Positions 10,597-23,100 are shown, counted from the stretch's first letter. The stretch: 64,000 nucleotides of DNA from Cannabis sativa (GCF_029168945.1 NC_083604.1:70200211-70264210), one strand, 5' to 3'. Notes: generated by a model not told the origin, from the sequence alone. Numbers and translations: made by a program.

Positions 10597-11984
10597 GGTA
10601 AATTATGTATTCATTACCTCGAAAGAAAAAACAGAACATATATAGCAGAGTTAATTACCTTATTATTAAAAAAAATTACTTTGTGATTGTGACAATTTAT
10701 TACTACCTTGTATCCGTGTTTAGTATCTTCCTAAAAACACCACTCATTAACTTAAATATATATTATTCTTTTGCTACTACGATCTGTGTTTGTTTCATAA
10801 TTATATTTTATGACAGTATTTTCCTTTTTTCCGTGTGTACTTTTATATTATAGAATTACAATCTCATCAACATTTTTTTGAGTACTCTAATAAAAAAGCA
10901 AAAGCAGTTAATAGAGTGACGAAGAGCAAACTAAAACTTTGCCACACAATGAGTACGTGCAAGAATTTTATATATATAGAGAGAGAGTTAATATTTCTAA
11001 TTTAAGAGTGTGCTATCAAATATCAAATAATTGTTTAAAATAAATAAACTCCTGATCAAGTATTAATGAACAGGAAGAAAAGTATCATAGAGCAGATTAA
11101 TGAGCCTCAACTTTGTTGATTTTTTTTAATTGTAGTTTTTTATATACAAAAATATCTTCTGTTTCTGTAGAATTGGGCATGCAGCCCCAGTAAGGTGATA
11201 TATCTTAAGTGGTTGGAGGCTTACAGCTCCCCAGCTTTTAATTTGTAAGCCTCCACCTACTCACATGTGTCACGTGATTGTTTAATTTTATTGGAGTAAA
11301 TTTATAGTACATCTTATACTTTATATTTTTCATTATTTTTGGCATCTAAAAAAGTTGTTTAGTTTAATTGTTTTTCATTATAATGTATGTTATAGTTAAG
11401 GATTATTGTAATTTTTTTAAAAAAATAAGAATAATTATATGAGGCTAAAACTATGATTCAAACAATTATTCATACATAATTTTTTAAAAAGTTACAAGTA
11501 TTCATCAATAGCTACAAACATATACGATTATCTAAAGAAAAAAAATACTAAGTACTTGGACACTCTAAAAAAAAGGGTGTAGTATATTCATATATATTAA
11601 TTAAGAAATTAATACGAAAGGGCCCACTCGACCACCCCAAAGAAAATAAAAAATTACAAACTTTATGAGTATTTATACAATTTTTGAAAAAATATGTTTT
11701 TTTTTATGAAAAAATAAATAAAAATAAAAAAATATGACAAAAACAAGTAAGATAAGGTAATTAGTTACCTTATACTGTGCTACCGTATAAAACATGTTTT
11801 TGAACAAAATTCTTGCAAATTTGTACATTTTAAAACAATAAAAAAAGAAAATGACAAAATAGAAATTTGTATTAGAGTTGTTAGTATTGTCCATAGGGTT
11901 AGTTAACGTTAGTTACAAGTATGTTAGGAAGGATTGTTATTCTTTCGGCTGTATTCTTAACTGTTTACACCAAGAGTAGCCTGA
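10597..11984. other. AT-rich intergenic region downstream of the DUF688-type gene
   Basis: No gene seen; the small ORFs here are AT-rich chance frames. The one structured element is a hairpin at 11209-11260, listed separately. The 3' UTR of the preceding gene probably occupies the first part. Confidence 0.5.
11209..11260. repeat. GC-rich hairpin in AT-rich DNA
   Basis: GTGGTTGGAGGCTTACA (11209-11225) faces TGTAAGCCTCCACCTAC (11244-11260); 15 of 17 positions pair around an 18-nt loop. It could be the remains of a foldback element. It is too short for a typical plant microRNA precursor. Confidence 0.7.
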
Positions 11985-12196
11985 TGATGTAGACATCAAT
12001 GTTTGACACGTAGTAAGAAAAATGACATCTCGGAGTTGAGTAGTCCCAAGTCATAGCAGGTCGATCTGGGAGGGGTCCCTAGCCCTACGCCCAGGTTGAC
12101 TTCTGGAACTTCGGAATGGAAGTTCGGACTCAATAACTTGAATCCAACTTAGTATCTTTCAGTATTCTATACCATGAAGACATGGAGCAACCTAAT
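11985..12196 (-). repeat. repeat family R, copy 1, outer part
   Basis: This segment matches the reverse complement of about 55895-56095. Examples are the strings around GAGTTGAGTAG (12035) and CTATACCATGAAGACAT (12168). Together with 14573-15106 it forms one copy of an unclassified repeat, split by the solo LTR. It contains one CGCCCAGGTTGAC module at about 12088. Confidence 0.7.
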
Positions 12197-12488
12197 TGTA
12201 ATACCCAGAATTAAGAAAAGGATTAGCAAAACCCTAATTAGATAATTGTGAGTTAATTGAGGAATTATATTATTATATAGTTCAATATATGTGAAATTAT
12301 ATGAAATTTAACATGTTAAAGACCCCGTTGGTGAGCCAGGGGCATTTTGGTAATTATGACCCGAGAAGGGTAAATTGTTGAGATTAATTTAATTACGTGC
12401 TTAATAGAACTATATTATTATATAGTATGCCTGTGTTGTCTTTTCAGGTGTGTTCTGACAGGTTGGCGCGGTATAGTCACACCCGGGA

Positions 12489-12520
12489 ATTTCGGGCCGA
12501 ACCGGGTTCGGGCCCGAAAT
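12489..12520. repeat. 32-bp near-perfect palindrome in LTR S1
   Basis: ATTTCGGGCC at the left faces GGGCCCGAAAT at the right around a self-complementary centre GAACCGGGTTC. The same palindrome is kept, with few changes, in the second LTR copy at 59401-59432, so it is a property of the LTR family. Confidence 0.8.
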
Positions 12521-13380
12521 GTAAATTGAATTGACTATTTGGCATTTTATTTGATAATATGATAATCTGAAATTTATTTGGCAATATTTGAGTGTGAAAT
12601 GGCATTTATGCCCTTAAAAAGGAATATGTGTGTGTTATAGGCCTATGGGCAAAATGGTCATTTGACCATTATTGAGTAAATTGAATTTATTGGATTTTTT
12701 TTAGAGAAAATGAATTGTATTTTCTGATTTTCTCTCTCTCTCTCTCTCATCGAACCCTCTCCCTATCTTTCACCCCCTTTCCATTTTCAAAGCTTAAATT
12801 TGTGAAGAATTAGTTGATTTGAAGTTGTTGGTTGAAGGAAAGGTGTTGGGAGGCTTGAGGCTTGGTTGTGCAAGTATTTGAGGTAGTTTTCTTGATTTTT
12901 TAAATTATGTTTCTTGGCTGAATATTGTGATAGAAACATGTTTAAGTTTGTTAATTTTGGTTATGCATTGGTTAGGTTGTTCTTGCTACATGATTGGGTA
13001 ATTTGGAGCTATCTTGGATTGGATTTGAGTTTAGATTGTTGTATGCTTGTTAATGAATTGGGCTGAGATTATTGGTAATTTTAGGTTGAAATTTCAGGTG
13101 TGAAATTTAGTGTCTAATTGATGGTTTTGGCTTGAAGAACTTGGTTTTGAAGTTCTTGAGTTTGAGCTTAGGTTTTGTTAATCTTAAGCATGATATTGGG
13201 TGTTTTTGAGCAATTTGAATTCTGGGATTTTGATGCATGTCATGTGATAAATGAGTATTTAGTATGTGTTATTAATGCTATGTGCAAATTGTGTTTTGGT
13301 TGTGAAATTTGCAATGAAAGATTGGGTTTTTGGGCTGAAATTCGAAGGTTTCTTCTTGGTTTTACGGGTTACGCACCCGG

Positions 13381-13480
13381 ATGCCGCGGCATGCTGGAGC
13401 ATGCCGCGGCCCGCTCACTTTGAGTGAACACGGGAATTTTTCCCAGTGCGCGGCATGGTCTGGAGCATGCCGCGGCCCGC
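13381..13480. repeat. paired GC-rich palindromes in LTR S1
   Basis: First pair: ATGCCGCGGCATG (13381-13393) with CATGCCGCGGCCCG (13400-13413). Second pair: GCGCGGCATG (13448-13457) with CATGCCGCGGCCCGC (13466-13480). The layout, two palindromes about 65-80 bp apart, is the same as in LTR A and LTR S2. Confidence 0.85.
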
Positions 13481-14572
13481 CCTCGTGTTTTTGGGCAGTT
13501 TGTGTTGAATTTTCAAAAATGCATAACTTTGTGATCCGAACTCCGATTTGGGAGTTCTTTATATCGTTGGAAAGCTCGTTCCGAGCTCTGTATGATTATT
13601 TGAGTTATAAATGCCATGTTTGAATTTTATGAGTTGAAAATCAGGGGTTAACCCTAAGTGTGAATTATCCCGGATTTGTGTGACTAGGATTACCGGCACC
13701 TGATCAGGAGCACCCGGGGATTCGGAATCTCCTTTTATAGCTGGACAACAGGTAAGACAGTAGTTTGCACGTAGAGTATGCACATTGGCGCTTATGTGAA
13801 TATGATATGCATGAATGTTTAGTAACCGGGATTAGGGTTATTACCCTAATAGGAACGGTTTGTTAGCCTAGGGTTATTACTCTAGTGGAATATGTGTATA
13901 ATGCCATGCCATGTTAAATGAAATGAAATTTAAGGATTGTGCGCTCAAGGCATAATTAGGTTGGACTCGGTACCCATAACCGAGATGAACCACTTCTAAG
14001 GCCTTAATGTAATTAGACGTGTGAGAGCAACACGTGGGTCTACGTCATGTAGATTTAAATAGATGTGTGAGCGCAACACATAGGTCTACGCCACGTGGAC
14101 ATAAATAGGCATGTTGATATAGTGATAAGGTCTGTGCCATACAGACATATATGTGAATAAGCATAATATATGTGTTATGATTTATACTGTCTTGCTGGGC
14201 TTGGCTCACGGGTGCTCTACCGTGCAGGAAAGGGTAAGGCAATAGCTGATCAGCCATGAGTTTCAGGAGCAGACGAAGAATGTACATGTTCACGCCACTT
14301 CAGACCAAGCGGGTTATGGGTCTAGCAATGTTGACTTTTGTATTCTGTTTTGCCGCTTAGGTCGGCTAGTAAGAAAGAACTTGTAATAATTTTGTAAATA
14401 TTTTTGAGATCCCAACTATGTTTGAAAAGTTTAAATATATTACAAGTTTATTTTCAGTCTGTTTAATATAAAAGTTTAAATTCTGCGCTATTTTTAATTA
14501 GTAATCTCAGTTAGGGGATTAGGGTTTCATAATCATTTTTGGGTAGCGTGCCTAATTATTTAGGGCGTTACA

Positions 14573-15106
14573 CTAATACAAGCCCAAGGAGCTGAAATTA
14601 CATGAGCCTTCAACCTAAAGTTAACTTGGGCACCTAGGGTTTCACCCGGGGCGCAAGTTGACATTCCCAACTAGGGTTTTGGTTTATAGGACCATCTTAG
14701 TACAAAAGGGTCAAAACTTACATTGAGACATCAACTAGACATACCACTAACATATCTGAGACATTAAAATCAGAATCGAATCAAGTTCATTTTTTAGCAC
14801 CTAGGGCCCCGGGACCCTGAGCACCCAGCGCCTAGGTTGGAAATTTGTCAATCTAGGCACCTTCCAAGTATCAAATCGGAGATCTGACTTTTTCATCTTC
14901 TTCATCTTCATAAAAAATATATAGAGAAATAGGTCCTTTCAGAGAAGAAACAACATTTCTTAGCTGCTAAAATCATGGCCTAGCAATTTTATCAACCTAG
15001 GTAATTTTTTATGGTGTTTTCCGAGATTTTTTTCGATCATCTTCTCCATTTTCAAAAAATATTAGATTTAACTATTTCTAAGGACCAAACAGAATTTCCA
15101 AAGGGA
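14573..15106 (-). repeat. repeat family R, copy 1, inner part
   Basis: Continues copy 1 of family R after the solo LTR; matches the reverse complement of about 55375-55895. Modules of the TTGACAT/GGGCGC type occur near 14619, 14648 and 14819. It ends at the Copia LTR stub at 15107. Confidence 0.7.
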
Positions 15107-15113
15107 TTCAACA

Positions 15114-18100
15114 CCCCCCTTAAACTTGATTTGTGACTCCAATAATACTTCGTAGTTTGATGAATGTTTCTCTCTTGAGTTGCTTCGTAAAAATGTTTGC
15201 TGCTTGATCTTGAGATTTGACACATTCCACTTTTACTTCTTTTCTTCCAATGCATTCTCTTATGTAATGATAGTGGGTGTCGATGTGTTTGCTTCTTTCG
15301 TGAAAGACTTGATTCTTTCCTAGTAAAATTACTGATTTGCTATCAACACGAATCTCAGTTGGATCCTCTTATGGCACATTCAAATCATTCAACAACTTTC
15401 TTAGCCAAATTGCATGACAAACGCATAAAGTTGCAGCAACGTATCCGGCTTCACAAGTCGATAGTGTTACGATTAGTTTCTTTCTTTGACATTCAAGTAA
15501 ATGCTATATTTCCCGTGAAGAAGACAAATCATGTAGTACTCTTTCTATCGTCCAAGTCTCCACTCCAATTGCTATCACTATATCCAACTATCTCATAATT
15601 GTTAGATGAATAAAATAGCCCATAATTGGTCATACCTTTGATGTACCAAAGTATTCTCTTTGTAGTTTTCAAATGAGTTGTTGTTGGGGCTTCCATAAAG
15701 CAGCTAATGATTCCAACAACATAGAGGATATTTGGCCTTGTACAAGCTAGGTAGTGCAAACTTCCAACAAGGCTTTTGAAAAGAGTTGGATCCACTTTTC
15801 CTCCTTCATCATACTTTGACAATTTTGTTCCACATTCTAATGGTGTGCTAACTGGATTAGAATCATCCATCTTGAACTTGTTAAGTACTTCCTTAGCATA
15901 GCCTTCTTGAGTGATAAAAATGCTTTTGTCTTCTTGCTTTACCTCAATACCGAGCTAATAAGACATGAGCCCAATATCTGTCATCTTGAACTCTTTAGTC
16001 ATATCTTTCTTTAACTCCTCAAACATACTTGAGTTGCTTCCAGTGACGATCAAGTCATCCACATACAAGCATACAATTAATATATCTTCATTCTTAATTT
16101 TGATATAGAGTGCATGCTCATATGGACACTTGGTGAAATTCTTGTCTTAAAGTGCTTGTCAATTCGAGTGTTCCAAGCTCTTGGCACTTGTTTTAGGCCA
16201 TATAAAGCCTTCTTCAACTTCAAAACTTTTCCTTCGTGCCCTTTTACTTCATAGCCCAATGGTTGCTCGATGTAGACTTCTTTCTCGAGGAAATTATTTA
16301 AGAAAGCAGACTTTACATCCATTTGGTGGATCTTCCATCTATTTTGGGCTGCTAAAGAAATTATTAGTCTAACAGTTTTAAGACGAGCAATTGGAACAAA
16401 TACCTCCTCATAGTCGATGCCTTCCCTTTGACAATAGCCTTTTGCCACCAATTTTGCTTTATATCTCTCCACCTCGCCTGTAGCATTCTTCTTTTCCTTG
16501 TACACCCATTTTACTCTAATTGGCTTGTATCCTTGTGGAAGAGTAGCTGGCTTCCATGTGTCATTTTTTATAATTGAATCGATTTCTTCATCCATCGCAT
16601 CTCTTAATTTCTTGCTTCTTACTGCTTCTTGGTGGCTTAGAGGTTCACAATCACTAAATAGACACATAAGATAAATATCATTTTGATTTTCAATTACCTC
16701 ATAAAGTTCTTGCAAGCTTCTAAAGCATGGCGTCTTTTCATTTGAGCTCTCACTTGAATCTTCTTGTATATTTCCAGTTGGCGAGATTGGTGGAGTAGTA
16801 GGTTCTTGAAGTTCTTCTTCCATCCTTGGTTGCTCCGCTACATCTTCCTCTTCAAAGTAAGGAAGAAAATCATATTCTTTTATGTTCCAATTCCAAGAAT
16901 CTTCTTCGTAAAACTTCACGTTGCGACTGATGATAGTTTTCCCGGTAATTGGGTTGTACAACTTGTAGCCTTTTGATCTTGAGTCATATCTAATGAAGAT
17001 GTACTTCTCACTTTTGTCATCAAGCTTCGTTCTCTTCTGATCGGGAACATGAACATAAGCAATACTTCCAAAGACTCTTAGGTGAGAAATTCCAGGTTTT
17101 CTTCCACTCCATGCTTCTTGAGGTGTCTTCTCATGTACACTTCTTGTTAGAGAGCGATTCACCAAGTAGAATGCGCAAGCTATCGCTTCAGCCCAAAACA
17201 CCTTTGGCATTCTTTAGCTTTTGAACATGTTGCGAGCCATGTTGAGTATGGTTCGATTCTTCCTCTCTGCCACTCCGTTTTGTTGGGGAGGATCTTGGCA
17301 CTGTTAATGGACGACAGATTCCATGATCCTCATAGTAAATGTTGAACTCATTTGATGTGAACTCTCCTCCTCGATCAAATCTCATGGCCTTAATTGGAAG
17401 ACCACTTTCTTTTTCAACTAGAGCTTTGAATTTCTTGAAGTTCCCGAACACTTCTGATTTCTCCTTCAAGAAATAAGCCCATACTTTTCTTGAAAAGTTA
17501 TCAATAAAGAGGAGGAAATATTTACTCTTACCAAATGAGTTTGGTTTAATTGGGCCACAGACATCAGTGTGTATGAGCTCAATCGGCTTTGTGACTCTTT
17601 ATAGTGACTCTTTTGGAAAAATTCTTCTTAATTACTTTCCAAGCAAACATCCTTCGCAAAGTTGATCTGGTTGGTTGATGCATGGAATGCCTCCCACCAT
17701 CTCCTTCTTCTCTAAGAGTTTAAGCCCGGCAAAATTGAGATGTCCAATGCGTAGATGCCAAAGTCATGATGACTCATTGTAGCAGGCCTTTAAATACTTC
17801 GAAACATGATGTTGAATATTCAAGAGGAACAATCTATTCTTTGTCATGGGAACTTTGGCGATCAAATTACTTTTATCATCTCTTAAGAAAATATTATTTT
17901 CTTTTAAGTGAATATCATAACATTTCTCTAGTAATTGACCCAAACTCAAAATATTATTTTTCATGATGGGCACAAAGTAAACATTTGAGATGAATTGATG
18001 GCCTCTTTTTTTTTCAAGCGTATAAGAATCTTACCTTTGCCTTCCACGGGTATTTTTGATTCATCTCCAAAAGAGACATTCCCTTTTACCATTTGATTGA

Positions 18101-18180
18101 GCTCCACAACCATTCTTCTTTCTTCGAACATGTGATTGCTAGCGCCGGTGTTAAAATACCATTTTTTTTTCTTGAGCTTC
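15114..18180 (-). pseudogene. Copia pol relic (protease, integrase, RT, RNase H)
   Basis: Protease start near 18155 reads NTGASNHM, where the catalytic DTG aspartate is replaced by N. Then come integrase pieces (MRFDRGGEFTSNEF near 17380; FWAEAIACAFYLVNR near 17190; RVFGSIAYVHVP near 17070), reverse transcriptase (VKWVYKEK near 16510; QMDVKSAFLN near 16310; KKALYGLKQ near 16210; LYVDDLIVTGS near 16050) and RNase H (YSDSNWSGD near 15570; IGRKEVKVECV near 15230). Several frameshifts and stops separate these blocks, so no functional polyprotein can be made. Domain order (integrase before RT) is that of Ty1/copia. The motifs resemble Tork/Tnt1-like elements. Confidence 0.9.
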
Positions 18181-18188
18181 ATCTTTGT

Positions 18189-18750
18189 TAGGGGTGAGCA
18201 TAAAATCTAGAAAATAAAAAAAATCGTTCAAACTGACCTACCGAACACCATTGGAATTGAAACCGACGAAATTGAAAACCGAAAAAACCGTTAACGGTTA
18301 AAACCGCCATTGAACGGTCGATTTTTTTTTGGATAATAAAACGACCAAAAAAACCAAAACCGATCGTTATACATATACATATTAATTTATTAATTTTTTT
18401 TTTGCATGTATTATAGTTACTAATATTATATAAAAATAATATATTATTTTTTTATTAATATTAAAGTTATAAGAATAAGATAATTAGTTTTTGAACAATT
18501 AATTTATATGTTTGTAGTTGTAAAATGTAGAATAATGTAGTTATACAATAAATTGGATAATTTTTTTTTTTTAAAAAAAGTTCGATTTGGGTGGTTTAAA
18601 CCGACCAAACCGAGGTTCAAAACGGTCGATTTTAAGATAGGTTCTGGATTGGTCGGTCGGTTTTCAAATTGCACCAATCCAGACCAAAAATCCTAATTTT
18701 GGATTTTTATATAGAAAAAAACCGACCAAATCGACCGATGCTCAGCCCTA
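18189..18750. mobile_element. hAT-type MITE, 8-bp TSD ATCTTTGT
   Basis: A 562-bp insertion with terminal inverted repeats TAGGGGTGAGCAT and ATGCTCAGCCCTA (one mismatch). It is flanked by perfect 8-bp duplications ATCTTTGT (18181-18188 and 18751-18758). TIR and TSD length are those of hAT elements. The inside is AT-rich with repeated ACCG/CGGT strings near both ends and no transposase. It splits the Copia gag from its protease, so it inserted after the Copia element. Confidence 0.92.
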
Positions 18751-19755
18751 ATCTTTGTCTTTGTAGGCAAGCAACAAAGTTCTTTCTTCTCCACCTTTGT
18801 CGACTTTGACAAAATTGGCTCTTTCTTCGACCCTCCTTGATCTACATTTGGAGGCATAATGACCGTACTTGTTGCAATTGTAGCACATGATGTGAGATTT
18901 GTCACTCCTTGACAATAAGTTGCCTCTTGCGCACCCTCTTGGTGCTTGTGAATTTCGACTTTGTTCTCCAATGTTGAAATTATTGTTATTATAGTCACCC
19001 CTTCCTTCTCTTCGTTGTCCTCGACCACGTCTACGTTCACTTCTTTGGTCACGTCCTCTTCCTTTTTGATCTTTACCGTTGTTAGAATTTTCTTCTTCCA
19101 AGGTGAGCTTTAGTAATTGCTCCATTTTCTCATTTCCCTTCTTTTTCCTTTTTGGTTTCTCCTCATAGGCTTGTAAAGAACCCATGAGTTGTTCAATATT
19201 CATGGGTTCTAAATCTTTATTCTCTTCAATAATTGTAGCAATGTACTCAAAAGTTGGACTCACAGTATGCAGAATTTTTTCTATAACCTTTACTTCATTA
19301 ATTTCTTCGCCATTTTTTCTTAACTGATTGACAATTGATAATGCTCTAGTGAAATAATTAGAAATTGATTCAGTATCTTCCATAAATAAAGTTTCAAAAT
19401 CACATCTCAGAGCTTGAAGACGGATCTTTTTCACTTGCTCCGCTCCTTTGTTGCAAGCTTGAAGCTTCTCCCACGCTTCTTTGGCCGTCGTTGCATTTGA
19501 GATCTTCTCGAACGCATCTTCATTCACTACTTGATAGATGAGGTAGAGAGCTTTCTTGTCCCTCTTTCTTGAATCCCCTAACGCATCTCGTTGAGCTTGG
19601 GAAAGAGCAACATCGTCATGCTCCTTATCACCTTTCTCAACAATATCTCATTCATATTGAGCTCCTAGTAGCGCCTTAATCTTAATACTCCAATTGTCAT
19701 AGTTGCTCTTAGTGAGCATTAGAATTTGGAAAGGGATCATTCGTCCACTTGCCAT
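18751..19755 (-). pseudogene. Copia gag relic with zinc knuckle
   Basis: Starts at an ATG at 19755 (minus) with a MASGRMIPFQIL segment and a KSNYDNWSIKIKALLG motif typical of Copia gag (UBN2 type). A stop follows near 19650. The frame reopens at NEDAFEKISNATTAKEAWEKLQ and continues through a K/E/R-rich region to a zinc knuckle, CYNCNKYGHYASKC (CX2CX4HX4C), near 18880. It then runs into the hAT MITE at 18750. A gag of this kind coats genomic RNA in the cytoplasmic particle. Confidence 0.85.
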
Positions 19756-19770
19756 TTTTCTTTACAAACT

Positions 19771-19786
19771 TGGCTCTGGTACCACT
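19771..19786 (-). other. primer-binding site, initiator tRNA-Met type
   Basis: The minus strand reads GTGGTACCAGAGCCA after the LTR end. This is the usual Copia primer site (TGGTATCAGAGC) with one change. Confidence 0.75.
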
Positions 19787-19787
19787 T

Positions 19788-20132
19788 TGTTGGAAAATAA
19801 GAACTTTGGAGAGAATACTTGAATTGAAGAAACTATATTTTATATCTCAACTTGTGTGATTTGTGACTTGGTACAAAATGATAGGATTACATATCTATTT
19901 ATTGGACTATATGGACAAATCTAGAAACATTATTAAATGTCTAGCTTCTGCGTTGTTCTACATAGTTCTCTCTACTAACACAAGTGAAAGATAATTCTAG
20001 AAAATTCAAGAGTACTTAAACAAACAAGAAACTCTAGGCACTTTAGTAATTATAAGAATAGTCTAGAAACTTTAGTAGCAACAAGAAAATTTTAGAAATT
20101 AACTATATTTAATCAAGTTTAATATTTCAACA
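19788..20132 (-). repeat. 5' LTR of the Copia element
   Basis: 345 bp. The minus strand begins TGTTGAAATATT and ends TTATTTTCCAACA beside the primer site. TG...CA ends and primer-site spacing fit a short Copia LTR. Confidence 0.8.
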
Positions 20133-23100
20133 TCTCTTTAATTTTACTATCTATACAATTCAAATTCATACACTTTTTTTCATTTATACACAAATTTTAA
20201 TTTAGCCAAATACCATAAATTGCACCTGCCAACATATTTTTATGAACATAATATAATTTTTATGACACATTAATTTATATTTTTTTTTATTTTCAAAATT
20301 ATATATTTATTTTTTAAAACTTATTTGTTTTTTAATGATAAAAAAAGAGAAATTACCCTATATACTATTTTTTATTATTATTTTTTTAAATTTACGGTTT
20401 GGGTTTTTAAAGTGGTTTCTTTGGTGGTTTCCATGTGAGTTGCTATACGATTTTTAGTTGCCATTTAGGTTGCTCTTGCAATATTGGTTTTTATGTAGAA
20501 TTTCATAAAAATACAAAAAAAAAATATTTTAAAGTGTAAGAATAAAAAAACCTCTAAAAATATATTATTTTAATGTGAAAATACTAAATAAAATAAGGAG
20601 AAATATACTAACATGTAAATTATACATTTTAATGAGCGGTGAAGGGGAGGACGAAACGTAAAAAATTATTTCCTAAATGAAACCAAATCAAAATTGAAAT
20701 TAATGAGCAATGAGCAATGAGGTGTCTACCGATTTGCTTTTTGTAATCATGAATGATTGCAGTTAAATAAAGTTTGATGATTTTATTCAAAAAAAAAAAA
20801 TTGAAATTAATGAGCAGTGAAGGGGAAATCACCATCTATCTCGTTTCTAAAAACAACTATTCAAATTAATTTTAGAAAATAATAATAATAATTAAAATTA
20901 AAAATTAATAAATTAATTATTAATATCATATTATTTTTTTAAAATAAATATATCATTAAATATTATCATAATATGTATAAAGTTTTAATTGTATATAAGC
21001 AGTCTTATAATAAGTGTATACACCTTACATCATAATAATCACAAGATCTATAATCAATGGTAAAAAAAAGTTTCCTATCAGTAGGTAACTTTTGCTAGCT
21101 CTTACCATAATCTTACCCCATATATATAGAGATAAGTTGAGAAATAACTCTTTTTTGTATCCATTAATCAAAAATACACTCATATTTTATTAAAATATAC
21201 CCACTTTTATGAATGGGTTGCCTAATATATCCCTACCCTCCACTTAAGTGTAGCACATGATTTACATTAATCTAAGGGGTATAATAGGAACATCTTAAAG
21301 AATATGGAAATGAAGGTAAAAATATAAACAAATAAAGTAAAGTGGATATACAATGTAATTTTCTTGAAGAATACCACTTTCTTTTATACATATATATAGA
21401 GAAACTTACAAATACTGATTTTTTTCTCCTATCTTTACAAAAGTACTGCCACACGGCAGAAATTTCTTTTTTATTGTCTTGGTCAATGTTTTTTTTTCTT
21501 TTATACTGTAAACACCAAAAAAAAAAATGAGGCATTCATTTTCCACATCCACGGACAGAACCACTACAAGAACACTAGAACAATTGGAAAACAACCATTA
21601 ATTTCGGTGAGATTAAGAAAAAAAATACAATGAAATCGACGTCAAATAAATAATCATGGCAAAACAACTGTAAAACAACACTAAAACAAATCAAACAAAA
21701 GAAAGGAAAACACGATTAAAAAAAAGTAAAAAAATGTTCTGCACATCCTCAATACCGAATGCAATAACAGTTATATTTGTAATCTCAATCTTAAAAAATA
21801 GAACAAAAAAATTACTAAAACAATACAAAGATAAATGTAAAAAAATAAGCAGATATAACTACTTAGAAAAACAATAAGCAGATATACATATATTATATTC
21901 TCACTTAGAAAACTTAAAAGAACTACACATCTTAAAAAAATAAATTATAAAAAACAACCGTAAAATAACACTAAAACAAATAAAAAATAAAAAATAAATA
22001 CAGTATACTGCAATATAAAACTTATAAAAATACACCGTAAAAAAATAAATTTTATCATAATATTTATGTAAAGAAACAATAAAAGTCTAGAAAACAATAA
22101 ATTTCCTTATATATACACACCTATATGTACCCATCCACCCTATAGTAAAGTCTAGAAAACTGCTTTGGGCCATTTTGATAAGAGCACCAAGATTGATATG
22201 GGTTTCACAAATTAGGCTTGGACTGAATGAATTGTATTGGGCCTGTTTCATGACTGCTAGTGAAAAATTACATTTTCCACAAACAAAAAAAATTACATTA
22301 CTTACTTCTTTTAGCTTGATACCTTTAATTTTTATTCCCTCTTTCAAAATCTATCACTTTAGGATAATTTTTATTTTCTCTAATCAAAATTTTGTTTCAA
22401 CTTTCCCACAAACCTACACATCCATCTACAAAGAATACACATGTTTGAAATTATTTATACTAGTGTGAGTGTGTGAGAATAATTTAGGTACAATACTCAT
22501 AATTAGAGGTATATTTAAATTAAATTATATTTGAAGATAAATTTAGTTAACATTAAAAAAAATAGTATTCTTCAACTTCTCCCAAAAAAAAAAAAAAATC
22601 CTATTTTATAACAAAAACAATTTATTACAAATATACAATAAATATTTCGTAAAAGATACTTACAAATATATAAATAATTCTTACAAACGTGTAAAAATTG
22701 TTGAGTAAGTACACTCCAACAATTATATTTACAATTATATTCAGGTGTAAATAAATTCGGAATAATTTACAATGCTAAAAATAAAGTTAAAAATTTTTTG
22801 TACACGCGACTATTTTTTCTTGTACGCGTAGTAATTAACTGTTTAAATTTTATTTTCGGCATTTTAATTTATTCTAAATTTTTTAAAAATTTATAAATTG
22901 TCTTAAATAACTATAATGTACTCTATTATGAGAAAAAATTAGATTAAAAAACTTTTTTTAAATATCAAAACAGATAAAAAATCTACCAAAATATCCATTT
23001 ATGGGTGTAGGTTTGTATACAAATATTTAAAAATTGTTTACAAACATGTAAAAGTTATTTACAAATTTGTAATTTGTATTTTTTTAACAAAATTCATACT

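Larger units (their letters stand above)
12197..14572 (+). repeat. complete solo LTR of a Ty3/gypsy family (LTR S1), TSD CTAAT
   Basis: A 2376-bp LTR beginning TGTAATACCC and ending GGGCGTTACA. It is flanked by the 5-bp duplication CTAAT (12192-12196 and 14573-14577). The LTR at 57347-59723, attached to a gypsy pol relic, is the same family, inverted, and almost the same length (2377 bp). No internal region is present, so this is a solo LTR left by LTR-LTR recombination. The homologous unoccupied site is in this window at about 55893-55897 (ATTAG, the complement of CTAAT). It contains a CT run at about 12729-12748 and GC-rich palindromes. Confidence 0.9.
15107..20132 (-). mobile_element. degenerate Ty1/copia element with 3' LTR reduced to a stub
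   Basis: Minus-strand order: 5' LTR (20132-19788), tRNA-Met primer site, gag, hAT MITE, protease, integrase, reverse transcriptase/RNase H, polypurine tract (GTTTAAGGGGGG, 15114-15125), then only seven bases of LTR (TGTTGAA, 15107-15113) before family R begins. The 3' LTR has been lost by deletion or recombination, so no TSD can be checked. The frame is broken by many stops and frameshifts. Confidence 0.85.

Noticed and set aside
10605..10853. Hydrophobic 82-residue ORF just after the DUF688-type gene
   Set aside because: Phe/Tyr/Ile-rich translation of AT-rich DNA; looks like chance hydrophobicity and not a membrane protein.
13175..13623. Cys- and Gly-containing ORFs in the solo LTR
   Set aside because: They cross the GC-rich palindromes and have no counterpart frame in the second LTR copy.
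22087..22347. 86-residue minus-strand ORF
   Set aside because: AT-rich, no recognisable domain, no promoter or splice context; likely chance.
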